From positions 1 through 9,731 of the forward strand of contig JAUVSX010000077.1 in assembly GCA_030596915.1 (NCBI GenBank): a stretch of 9,731 nt of DNA, written 5' to 3'. The stretch comes from Chloroflexota bacterium (GTDB taxonomy: Bacteria > Chloroflexota > Anaerolineae > B4-G1). The notes under the pieces are model-generated. The model was given only the letters and a program-made list of their open reading frames with translations. It was not told where the DNA came from and searched no databases. This document shows positions 1 to 5,356 of this stretch, piece after piece (within the stretch, counting starts at the first letter, position 1; each line of letters starts with the position of its first letter). Made by a program: the position numbers and the translations under genes.

Positions 1-626
1 GGCGGCTCCGGCACGCGGCGCAGGAGCGGAATGGTGAAGATCGCCCACCACACCGCAACGGTGAGGAATGAGAGACGGGGGCCCAGGCTGCTTCCAGCCC
101 AGATGAACTGGATCATCACGATGTTGATCGCCAGAAGGATGCCTCCGCCCAGGTAGCCCAGGGCGTAGCCCTTCGTGGAGACGTAGTCGATGTCCGCGGG
201 GCGCGCGACGTGCGGTAGGAGGGCATCATAGAAGACGTACGAGGCGCTGAAGCCGACAGTACCCAATGTGAAGAGCGCGAGCGTCATGATCCAGTCCCCG
301 CTGTCGAGGAAGACCATCAGCGCGGTGGCCAGAATGCCAAGCGCGGCGAATGCCGCCAGCCCCCGCTTCTTGCCCCCGGTGTAGTCGGCGATGCTGCCCA
401 GGACGGGCGCGAGCAGCGCCGCGATGAGCAGGGCGGCGCTGTTGGCGTAGCCCCAGGTGACCGTGGCTGTATTGCCGCCCAGTCCCGCTGCGATGACGCT
501 GCTGAAGTACACAGGCAGGACCGCGGCCTCCACCGTCGTGGAGAAGGCAGAGCTGCCCCAGTCGTACATAGCCCACGCGTTGACCACCCGGTCGTACGCC
601 TTCTTCATACTCACCGTTGCTTCCAC
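1..626 (-). CDS. UMF1/Atg22-like MFS transporter, N-terminal part (3' end off the left edge)
   Basis: This is a polytopic inner-membrane protein of the major facilitator superfamily. About 208 codons are visible; family members usually run well over 400 residues, so roughly the second half lies outside the window. Near the N-terminus the protein reads NAWAMYDWGSSAFSTTVEAA, the hallmark opening of the UMF1 (Atg22-like) branch. Hydrophobic segments follow, then the MFS loop between TM2 and TM3 (GSIADYTGGKKRG) and a later YVFYDALLP stretch. The substrate cannot be told from sequence; bacterial members are mostly uncharacterised and yeast Atg22 exports amino acids from the vacuole. I start the gene at GTG 626 because AGGAGG sits four bases upstream. 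The ATG six codons downstream (608) lies too far from that site. It is transcribed divergently from the flavin-reductase-like gene. Confidence 0.85.
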   Translation of the reverse strand, partial: MEATVSMKKAYDRVVNAWAMYDWGSSAFSTTVEAAVLPVYFSSVIAAGLGGNTATVTWGYANSAALLIAALLAPVLGSIADYTGGKKRGLAAFAALGILATALMVFLDSGDWIMTLALFTLGTVGFSASYVFYDALLPHVARPADIDYVSTKGYALGYLGGGILLAINIVMIQFIWAGSSLGPRLSFLTVAVWWAIFTIPLLRRVPEP

Positions 627-630
627 GATC

Positions 631-636
631 CCTCCT
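631..636 (-). promoter_or_regulatory. Shine-Dalgarno site deciding a GTG start for the MFS gene
   Basis: The minus strand reads AGGAGG followed by GATC and then GTG at 626. The next in-frame ATG (608) is 22 bases from this site, outside normal spacing, so the GTG is preferred. This adds six residues (MEATVS) before the first ATG. Confidence 0.65.
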
Positions 637-861
637 CTCAGGGCGAAGATTGCGCGTTGCTCGCGAGAATGCCAGCAGTCCACAACTGGCCGCGAATCGG
701 TGCACGACCAGCGCCTCGGACTTGTACTGCCCCCAGTAGACCGGAGACTGGCCGCGCTGCAGACGGGTTCGCATCATACATCAGTCGCACGGGGCGGGCA
801 AATCATCGCCGGGGCAGTCACGAACCTGCCCCCGGGAGCAGGCGTCGGCCCCTACGCGCGC

Positions 862-890
862 TTGCCCTGCCACCCCCCTTGCTGTATCCT
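862..890 (+). promoter_or_regulatory. Candidate sigma-70 promoter for the flavin-reductase/mobB unit
   Basis: TTGCCC (862-867) and TATCCT (885-890) are separated by exactly 17 bases, including a run of six Cs. Transcription would start near 897, leaving a leader of about 17 bases that contains GGAGGG (905-910) just before ATG 914. A small inverted repeat, CCTGC/GCAGG (825-829 and 838-842), lies about 20 bases upstream. The rest of the divergent gap 627-861 holds no gene I can support. Confidence 0.5.
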
Positions 891-913
891 GTCGCCAACA
901 GACTGGAGGGACA

Positions 914-1546
914 ATGGCAAGAAGCAAGATTATCACACGAGTCGATTCTCAGCGTCCGGCACAGCCAGGGGTGAACGAAGACCTGTTTGGGTTCGTGCCG
1001 ATGGTCCCGGTGATGGTCAGCTGCGTCAGCGCCGAGGGACGCCCGAACATCATCCCGCTCATCTCGTGGTCGTTCGCGAACCGTTGGCCGCCGAAGATCA
1101 CGATCGGCATCTGCGAAGGGGAGTACACGCCCAGCTATTTCGTGAGGGCATCCTATCGTATGATCCTGGCCACAGGGGAGTTCGTCGTCAACTTCCCGGA
1201 TGCGGCCTTGTGGGAACAGATGATTCAGACAGGGGATCTGTCGGCCAACGATCCTTCGGTGGACAAGTTCGAGGCTGCCGGTCTGACACCGGGTCGGTCC
1301 CTCGTCGTGCAGGCGCCGACGATCGAGGAGTGCCCGATCAACATCGAGTGTGTGGTCAGAGAGCATCTCTCCCTGGGCAGCCACCACCTTTTCGCCGGCG
1401 AGATCGTCGCCTACCACCAATATGGCGAGGTGGTACGCCAGGAGGCCTCGGCAGACGTGACCGTCATAGAGTACGCGCCGGTCGAGGGCCAATCGGGGAA
1501 GCGGCTGGTGTGGCACAGCCTCCCCCGGATGGAGGACATCGGCTAG
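914..1546 (+). CDS. Flavin reductase-like (FMN-binding split-barrel) protein
   Basis: A soluble protein of 210 residues belonging to the flavin-reductase-like/flavoredoxin group, which binds FMN in a split beta-barrel and typically reduces free flavin or passes electrons to a partner. The sequence shows the family pattern: a PVMVSCVSAEGRPNIIPL strand pair near residues 32-50 (flavin-binding region), a segment resembling the usual G-x-F-V-V-N-F-P (GEFVVNFPDA), then KFEAAGLTPG, an EECPIN(I)EC stretch, and HHLFAGEIVAYH, which matches the conserved G-x-H-x-x-x-x-G-E-I region. No second domain such as rubredoxin is present. Start ATG 914 follows GGAGGG with good spacing. mobB begins 12 bases after the stop, so the two are probably one transcript. 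The physiological electron donor and substrate cannot be read from sequence; many family members have no assigned partner. Confidence 0.87.
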   Translation: MARSKIITRVDSQRPAQPGVNEDLFGFVPMVPVMVSCVSAEGRPNIIPLISWSFANRWPPKITIGICEGEYTPSYFVRASYRMILATGEFVVNFPDAALWEQMIQTGDLSANDPSVDKFEAAGLTPGRSLVVQAPTIEECPINIECVVREHLSLGSHHLFAGEIVAYHQYGEVVRQEASADVTVIEYAPVEGQSGKRLVWHSLPRMEDIG

Positions 1547-1558
1547 CGAGGGCCTGAG

Positions 1559-2092
1559 ATGACAGCGACGATTCCCATCGTATCAATCGTGGGCCGCTCT
1601 GGCAGCGGTAAGACGACGCTCGTGGAGAAGCTGATCCGGGAGTTAAGACGGCGCGGTCATCGCCTCGCCGTCATCAAGCACCATCACCATCCCGACTTCG
1701 AGTTCGATGTGCCGGGTAAGGACTCCTACCGTTTCGCGCAGGCCGGCGCCGACCACGTCGTCATCGCCGGACCGACGAAGGTCGTCCACATATGCCAGTA
1801 CAGGTCGGAGCCGACCATAGACGAGGTCACGGCCAGTATCCACGACGTCGACCTGATCATCACTGAAGGCTACAAGCGGGCCAGCACACCCAAGATCGAG
1901 GTCAGTCGCAGCGGGCAGGGCCGGGCTGAGATCGGGTCGATGGGCACAGGGGAGGGACTCGTGTCGGGTCCGGGCCAGCTCATCGCGCTCGTCTCCGACC
2001 GGCGTTTCGACCTGCCCGTGCCGCAGTTCGATCTGGAGGATGTCGCTGCGCTGGCGGACTTCGTCGAGACGCGGTTCCTGCAATCCGCCTGA
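1559..2092 (+). CDS. mobB: Molybdopterin-guanine dinucleotide biosynthesis protein B
   Basis: A P-loop GTP-binding adaptor of 177 residues. In the known pathway MobB assists MobA, which attaches GMP to molybdopterin to form the bis-MGD cofactor of DMSO-reductase-family enzymes. The N-terminus has Walker A GRSGSGKTT (residues 12-20). This is followed by the family signature VIKHHHHPDFEFDVPGKDS with its histidine cluster, then FAQAGADHVVIAGP. Near residue 100 is DVDLIITEGYK, which combines the Walker B-like strand with the conserved EG(F/Y)K motif and leads into PKIEV. Length is normal for a stand-alone MobB; no MobA or MoeA fusion is present. ATG 1559 has a modest GAGG upstream and lies 12 bases after the preceding stop, suggesting translational coupling. 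No other molybdenum-cofactor gene is visible, so MobA and the target enzyme must be elsewhere. Confidence 0.93.
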   Translation: MTATIPIVSIVGRSGSGKTTLVEKLIRELRRRGHRLAVIKHHHHPDFEFDVPGKDSYRFAQAGADHVVIAGPTKVVHICQYRSEPTIDEVTASIHDVDLIITEGYKRASTPKIEVSRSGQGRAEIGSMGTGEGLVSGPGQLIALVSDRRFDLPVPQFDLEDVAALADFVETRFLQSA

Positions 2093-2124
2093 GCGCCCAG
2101 GTGCGACGTATGGCAACGGTGCAT

Positions 2125-2145
2125 CGCACTTTCCTAAGTGCGTTT
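2125..2145 (+). terminator. Candidate terminator downstream of mobB
   Basis: A perfect seven-base stem, CGCACTT (2125-2131) with loop TCCT and AAGTGCG (2136-2142), is followed by only three Ts. It lies 33 bases after the mobB stop, where a terminator is expected. The T-tract is too short for a strong intrinsic terminator call. Confidence 0.35.
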
Positions 2146-2163
2146 GGAACGTGCAACGCACAA

Positions 2164-2180
2164 CGGGATCGCAGATCCCG
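2164..2180 (-). terminator. Hairpin downstream of copA, possible terminator
   Basis: Stem CGGGATC (2164-2170) and GATCCCG (2174-2180) enclose a three-base loop. Read on the minus strand it lies about 46 bases past the copA stop and is followed by TTGTGCGTT, which is not a true T-run. It may serve as a weak terminator or transcript-end stabiliser for copA. Confidence 0.3.
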
Positions 2181-2225
2181 CGCAGGTCTCCGATGCACGG
2201 CAGCGGTGCAGCGCACCGGGGCAGC

Positions 2226-4718
2226 CTACACGCGCGCGCGGCGCAGGCGCAGGCTGTTAGCAACGACGGTGATGCTGCTGAACGCCATCGCGAAGGCGGC
2301 CAGCGCTGGGTGGAGTTGGCGCAGCACGTCAGGCACCCAGGGCAGCGGGTACAGCACTCCCGCCGCCACGGGGATCAGAATCACGTTGTAGAAGAATGCC
2401 CAGAACAGGTTTTGCTTGATCGTTCGCATCGTGGCCCGGCTAAGCGCCAGCGCGCGCGGCACCAGACCAAGGTCGCCCCGCATCAAGGTCACGTCGGCCG
2501 TCTCCATCGCCACGTCAGTGCCCGTGCCCAGGGCAATGCCCACGTCTGCCTGGGCCAGCGCAGGGGCATCGTTGATGCCGTCGCCGACCATGGCGACAAG
2601 CTGGCCCTTGCTCTGGAGGGACTTGATCTCGGCAGCCTTGTCGGCGGGCAGCACCTCGGCCACAACGTGATCGATCCCGGCCTGAGCGGCTATGAAGCCA
2701 GCAGTGCGACGATTGTCGCCGGTTAGCATGGTGACCTTCAGCCCCAGCTCGCGCATCTGCGCCACTGCCCTAACGGAGCTGTCCTTCAGCTCATCCGCCC
2801 TTCCCAGGACGCCGTAGATCTCGTCGTCTATCACCACGACGACGGCAGTCTTGCCCTCGCCCTGTAGCTGCGCCAGATCGTCGGAAAGATCGCCGAGGGA
2901 GATCCCCTCCGCCTCAATCCACGAAGGCTTGCCGACCACCACAGCGCGCCCTTCCACGAGGGCGCGCACGCCCTTTCCCGGGACAGCCTCGAAGTCGTGA
3001 GGATCCGCCAAAACCAGTCCATCGGCCTCTGCCTTGCCGACGATCGCCCGACCCAACGGGTGCTCTGACCCACGTTCAGCGGAGGCGGCCACGCGGAGCA
3101 GTTCATGCTCCGGCATGTTAGCCGCTGAGTTGACGTCATCAGGGGCCGCGTCCCAGTCGACCAACCTCTCTGCGACAACCACGTCGGTCACCGCTAGCTG
3201 CCCCCGAGTGAGCGTGCCCGTCTTGTCGAGGACGACCGCCTGCAGCCGGTGAGCGGTCTCCAGCGCGGCGCTGTTCTTGAACAGAATCCCGAGCTCGGCG
3301 CCCTTCCCCGTGCCAACCATGATAGCCGTCGGTGTGGCGAGACCGAGTGCACACGGGCAGGCGATCACCAACACGGCGACAAACCGGAGAAGTGCCTCGG
3401 TGAAGCCTACGCCAAGACTCAGCCAAACGAGGAACGTGATCAGCGCAATCGCAATGACGACCGGCACGAAGACAGCCGCCACCCGATCGGCGAGCCGCTG
3501 GATGGGCGCCTTGCTGCCCTGAGCCTGCTGCACAAGCCTGATGATCTGGGCGAGGGCCGTCTCGGACCCTACCCGCGTTGCCTCGAAAGTTAGCATGCCA
3601 TTTTCGTTGATCGTCGCGCCCGTAACCTCATCGCCAGGACCCTTGTCGACAGGCAAGGGCTCGCCGGTCAGCATGCTCTCGTCGACCGCCGAGTGGCCAC
3701 TCACGACGATACCGTCGACCGGGATCCGCTCCCCGGGACGGACGACGAGCACATCACCGACGTGTACCTCCGCGACCGGTACCTCGATCTCGCTGCCTTC
3801 GCGAAGGACGCGCGCCGTCTTGGGTCGCAGCCCGATGAGCCGACGGATCGCCTCGCCCGTCTGGCCCTTGGCGCGAGCCTCGAGCAGCTTGCCCAGCTTG
3901 ATCAGCGTGATGATGAGGGCCGAGGTCTCGAAGTAGACGTGCTCCCCGGCGGCCGGAAAGAGCAGGACGCCCACGCTGTAGAAATAGGCGACCGAGGATC
4001 CCATCGCGACGAGCACATCCATGTTGGCGGTGCGGTTGCGCAGCGCGTGATAGGAGCCCACGTAGTAATCCCAGCCCGTGTAGAACTGAACCGGCGTGGC
4101 CAGGGCCAGGAACAGCCAGTTGACCCAAGGGTCGTGAGCCCACGGGCCCAGGAGTCCAAAGTCGCGGGCCATGCTGAGCAGAAAGAGCGGCAAGGTGAAG
4201 GCAACGCCCACCCAGAACTTGCGCGTCTGGTCTGCGATCCCAGCCTCGCGGGCGCGGGCCTCGACGTCTTCAAGCTGCTCCTCGGTGGCAGTCTGCAACA
4301 CGCCGTAGCCAGCGTCCTCAAGGGCGCGCACCATCGCCGCGACGGATGCGACTCCGGGAATGTACTCGACCGTGGCGCGTTCCGTCGCCAGGTTGACGTT
4401 CGCCTGGACGATGCCAGTGACCTTCCGCTTCAGCGTGCGCTCGACGGTCGCAGCGCAATTGGCACACGTCATACCCGTGATCGGCAGCTCGACGCGCGCG
4501 GTGATGACGCCGTACCCGGCATCCTCCACACGCTGGACGAGATCGGGCGTGTTGAGCCGCGACAGATCGAAGGCAACCGAGGCCTGCTCGGTCGCGTAGT
4601 TCACAACCGCGTCCGTCACGCCGTCGGCCTTCTTGAGACTGCGCTCGACCGTGAAGGCGCAGTTGGCGCAGTGCATCCCCGTGATGGGCAACGTGACACG
4701 TGTTTCGGTGTCGGTCAT
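2226..4718 (-). CDS. copA: Copper-exporting P1B-1-type ATPase
   Basis: An 830-residue inner-membrane pump that exports Cu(I) from the cytoplasm at the cost of ATP. Two N-terminal heavy-metal domains carry GMHCANC (C17, C20) and GMTCANC (C85, C88). The core shows the actuator TGE (351-353), the metal-binding CPC in TM6 (454-456), the phosphorylated aspartate in DKTGT (D498), the ATP-binding HP (553-554) and GDGIND (712-717). YN (777-778) in TM7 and M-x-x-SS (M811, S814-S815) in TM8 are the P1B-1 copper signature, so Cu(I) is a better call than Zn or Cd. I prefer ATG 4718 (MTDTETR) over ATG 4733 (MESDPMTD): GGAG lies nine bases before 4718, nothing convincing precedes 4733, and the upstream duplicate begins at the equivalent MTDTE. 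A copZ-like gene lies upstream on the same strand, probably in the same transcript. Confidence 0.96.
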   Translation of the reverse strand: MTDTETRVTLPITGMHCANCAFTVERSLKKADGVTDAVVNYATEQASVAFDLSRLNTPDLVQRVEDAGYGVITARVELPITGMTCANCAATVERTLKRKVTGIVQANVNLATERATVEYIPGVASVAAMVRALEDAGYGVLQTATEEQLEDVEARAREAGIADQTRKFWVGVAFTLPLFLLSMARDFGLLGPWAHDPWVNWLFLALATPVQFYTGWDYYVGSYHALRNRTANMDVLVAMGSSVAYFYSVGVLLFPAAGEHVYFETSALIITLIKLGKLLEARAKGQTGEAIRRLIGLRPKTARVLREGSEIEVPVAEVHVGDVLVVRPGERIPVDGIVVSGHSAVDESMLTGEPLPVDKGPGDEVTGATINENGMLTFEATRVGSETALAQIIRLVQQAQGSKAPIQRLADRVAAVFVPVVIAIALITFLVWLSLGVGFTEALLRFVAVLVIACPCALGLATPTAIMVGTGKGAELGILFKNSAALETAHRLQAVVLDKTGTLTRGQLAVTDVVVAERLVDWDAAPDDVNSAANMPEHELLRVAASAERGSEHPLGRAIVGKAEADGLVLADPHDFEAVPGKGVRALVEGRAVVVGKPSWIEAEGISLGDLSDDLAQLQGEGKTAVVVVIDDEIYGVLGRADELKDSSVRAVAQMRELGLKVTMLTGDNRRTAGFIAAQAGIDHVVAEVLPADKAAEIKSLQSKGQLVAMVGDGINDAPALAQADVGIALGTGTDVAMETADVTLMRGDLGLVPRALALSRATMRTIKQNLFWAFFYNVILIPVAAGVLYPLPWVPDVLRQLHPALAAFAMAFSSITVVANSLRLRRARV

Positions 4719-4744
4719 TGGATCAGACTCCATAATCGCCGGAG

Positions 4745-4762
4745 CGCGGTATCGAAACCGCG
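4745..4762 (-). other. Hairpin between the leader ORF stop and the copA start
   Basis: CGCGGT (4745-4750) and ACCGCG (4757-4762) form a perfect six-base stem with a six-base loop. It starts immediately after the TAG of the upstream remnant ORF and ends 14 bases before the GGAG (4728-4731) used for copA. It could affect translation of copA, or be chance in GC-rich DNA. No T-run follows, so it is not an intrinsic terminator. Confidence 0.4.
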
Positions 4763-4763
4763 G

Positions 4764-4841
4764 CTACAACACGGCCGGTGCGCGGTTGGCGCAGTGCATC
4801 CCCGTGATCGGCAGCGTGAGGCGTCTTTCGGTGTCGGTCAT
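4764..4841 (-). pseudogene. Decayed duplicate of the copA N-terminal metal-binding domain (25-codon ORF)
   Basis: ATG 4841 opens a 25-codon frame that repeats the copA N-terminus: MTDTERRLTLPITG, then MHCAN, then RAPAVL and TAG. Aligned without gaps to copA it keeps GMHCAN, but the second cysteine of the CxxC motif has become arginine (TGC to CGC). After that only alternate residues (A, V) still match before the stop. The simplest reading is a duplicated heavy-metal domain that lost its downstream part. It still has a good ribosome site (GAGGTGAGA, ending 5 bases before the ATG), and most substitutions in the retained part are silent, so it may still be translated as an upstream peptide in the copA leader. 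One Met, His and Cys remain as possible Cu(I) ligands; any sensing role is speculation. Confidence 0.75.
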
Positions 4842-4888
4842 AGGTCTCACCTCGTAGCTCAGCCCAACACTCGACAGGTTCTAGATGG

Positions 4889-4925
4889 CGCCTGCCCGTA
4901 ATGGTAGCACTAGCCTACGCAGGCG
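4889..4925. promoter_or_regulatory. Inverted repeats between copZ and copA (possible regulatory site)
   Basis: CGCCTGC (4889-4895) and GCAGGCG (4919-4925) form a seven-base inverted repeat with a 23-base spacer. Within it GTAG (4904-4907) and CTAC (4915-4918) form a smaller, off-centre dyad. On the minus strand the enclosed sequence includes TGCTACCAT, resembling an extended -10, but no good -35 lies upstream. This could be an internal copA promoter/operator, an RNA hairpin, or chance. It does not match the copper-regulator operators I know well enough to name one. Confidence 0.3.
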
Positions 4926-4963
4926 ACTGTTCGCACGGAAGGTCCGGCGAAAACCCGTCAGGT

Positions 4964-5167
4964 TCATGCTGGCGCGTAGTTGATCTCCGTCAGCAAGTCA
5001 TTGATGGCATCCCACGTGGCAGGCGCCTCCCACACGACCGTGACGGTCTTCGTGCCCTCGTCGGCCTCCACGCTGACGACGCCCTCCATCTCGCCCAGTT
5101 CGCGCTTGATCGTCATCACGCAGTGCGAGCAAGAAATCGTTGGGACCTGGAAGCGTTTCTCAGCCAT
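4964..5167 (-). CDS. copZ: CopZ-like copper chaperone (single heavy-metal-associated domain)
   Basis: A 67-residue cytoplasmic protein made of one heavy-metal-associated domain. Its metal loop reads ISCSHC (C13 and C16); family members bind Cu(I) through this CxxC pair and hand it to the N-terminal domains of CopA. The core KRELGEMEGVVSVEADEGTKTVTV follows the usual helix-strand-strand order of the ferredoxin-like fold. The canonical GMxCxxC glycine-methionine is replaced by TIS, so metal preference is slightly less certain than for CopA. ATG 5167 is chosen over in-frame ATG 5266: GGAGGAC lies just upstream, and a perfect sigma-70 promoter sits between the two positions, which would leave 5266 outside the transcript. 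copA follows on the same strand after about 245 bases, which include the duplicated leader, so co-transcription is likely. Confidence 0.88.
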   Translation of the reverse strand: MAEKRFQVPTISCSHCVMTIKRELGEMEGVVSVEADEGTKTVTVVWEAPATWDAINDLLTEINYAPA

Positions 5168-5204
5168 TCTGTCCTCCGATATTTGATAGATAGCAATCGT
5201 GCTT

Positions 5205-5233
5205 ATTATACAAGCGTGCGCTGCGAATGTCAA
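5205..5233 (-). promoter_or_regulatory. Perfect-consensus sigma-70 promoter for copZ
   Basis: On the minus strand TTGACA (5233-5228) and TATAAT (5210-5205) are separated by exactly 17 bases. Both hexamers match the textbook consensus at every position, which is rare in GC-rich DNA. The expected start is near 5198, giving a leader of about 30 bases with GGAGGAC before ATG 5167. A promoter this strong over copper-efflux genes suggests repressor control, but I do not see a recognisable operator. Confidence 0.85.
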
Positions 5234-5279
5234 TAAGAGATACCATAGAACCGTGCAGTATGGCATCTTCCACCCGCTC

Positions 5280-5314
5280 CGTGCCCCTTCGTGGAGTCTG
5301 GGCGAAGGGGCACG
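5280..5314. promoter_or_regulatory. 12-bp perfect inverted repeat upstream of two divergent promoters
   Basis: CGTGCCCCTTCG (5280-5291) and CGAAGGGGCACG (5303-5314) are perfect complements separated by 11 bases. The element ends five bases before the -35 of the glycosyltransferase promoter and lies about 45 bases beyond the copZ -35. Neither promoter transcribes it and no T-tract flanks it, so a DNA-binding site is more plausible than a terminator. Confidence 0.55.
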
Positions 5315-5319
5315 CGCGG

Positions 5320-5347
5320 TTGTCGCTCTCGTGCCACACGGTATACT
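5320..5347 (+). promoter_or_regulatory. Promoter of the glycosyltransferase gene, giving a near-leaderless mRNA
   Basis: TTGTCG (5320-5325), a 16-base spacer and TATACT (5342-5347). Transcription would start near 5354, only a few bases before ATG 5357. No Shine-Dalgarno sequence is present between the -10 and the ATG, which agrees with leaderless initiation. The in-frame GTG at 5291 lies upstream of this promoter and is not used under this reading. Confidence 0.6.
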
Positions 5348-5356
5348 GGACCGGCC

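Larger units (their letters stand above)
2119..2216. repeat. Three copies of an 11-bp dyad motif GTGCANCGCAC
   Basis: The convergent gap between mobB and copA contains GTGCATCGCAC (2119-2129), GTGCAACGCAC (2151-2161) and GTGCAGCGCAC (2206-2216). Each is a GTGC-N3-GCAC inverted repeat, and the central triplet always begins with A and ends with C. The third copy extends to a six-base stem (CGGTGC/GCACCG, 2204-2218) just beyond the copA stop codon. Start-to-start spacing is 32 and 55 bases. Function is unknown; the copies may be protein-binding sites or decayed repeat units. Confidence 0.6.
4662..4841 (-). repeat. Direct repeat: copA 5' end and its upstream duplicate, 123 bp apart
   Basis: Copy A (4841 down to 4785) and copy B (4718 down to 4662, the first 19 codons of copA) match at 52 of 57 bases by eye. 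Three of the five differences are synonymous. Ungapped similarity continues weakly for a few codons and then ends at a stop in copy A. The offset of 123 bases is exactly 41 codons, so both copies are in one reading frame separated by a TAG. I see no similarity in the sequence upstream of the two ATGs. Confidence 0.9.

Noticed and set aside
671..690. Small inverted repeat GCCAG/CTGGC in the divergent gap, considered as an operator for the MFS gene.
   Set aside because: A five-base stem with a ten-base loop is within chance expectation, and I could not identify a minus-strand promoter to anchor it.
825..842. Shared CCTGC/GCAGG arms in three intergenic inverted repeats (825-842, 4889-4925, 7640-7663), considered as one regulon motif.
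   Set aside because: The shared core is only five or six GC-rich bases, spacers differ widely, and such words are frequent in DNA of this composition.
457..1557. A 366-codon plus-strand frame spanning the divergent gap and the flavin-reductase-like gene.
   Set aside because: It overlaps two well-supported genes in other frames, its protein is low-complexity Arg/Gly/Pro, and it shows no family motif.
3693..4901. A 402-codon open frame on the plus strand opposite copA.
   Set aside because: It is the antisense of a fully supported Cu+-ATPase gene. Its translation is rich in Arg, Asp and Gly with no domain, as expected for a shadow frame in GC-rich DNA.
4937..4943. GGAAGGT, which resembles one half of a CueR-type operator.
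   Set aside because: No matching ACCTTCC half-site lies at the required spacing and it is not placed inside a long-spacer promoter.
5168..5266. Extending the copZ-like protein to ATG 5266, adding a hydrophobic N-terminus that could be a signal or membrane anchor.
   Set aside because: The extension would span the perfect sigma-70 promoter, so it would not be in the transcript, and ATG 5167 has a strong ribosome site.
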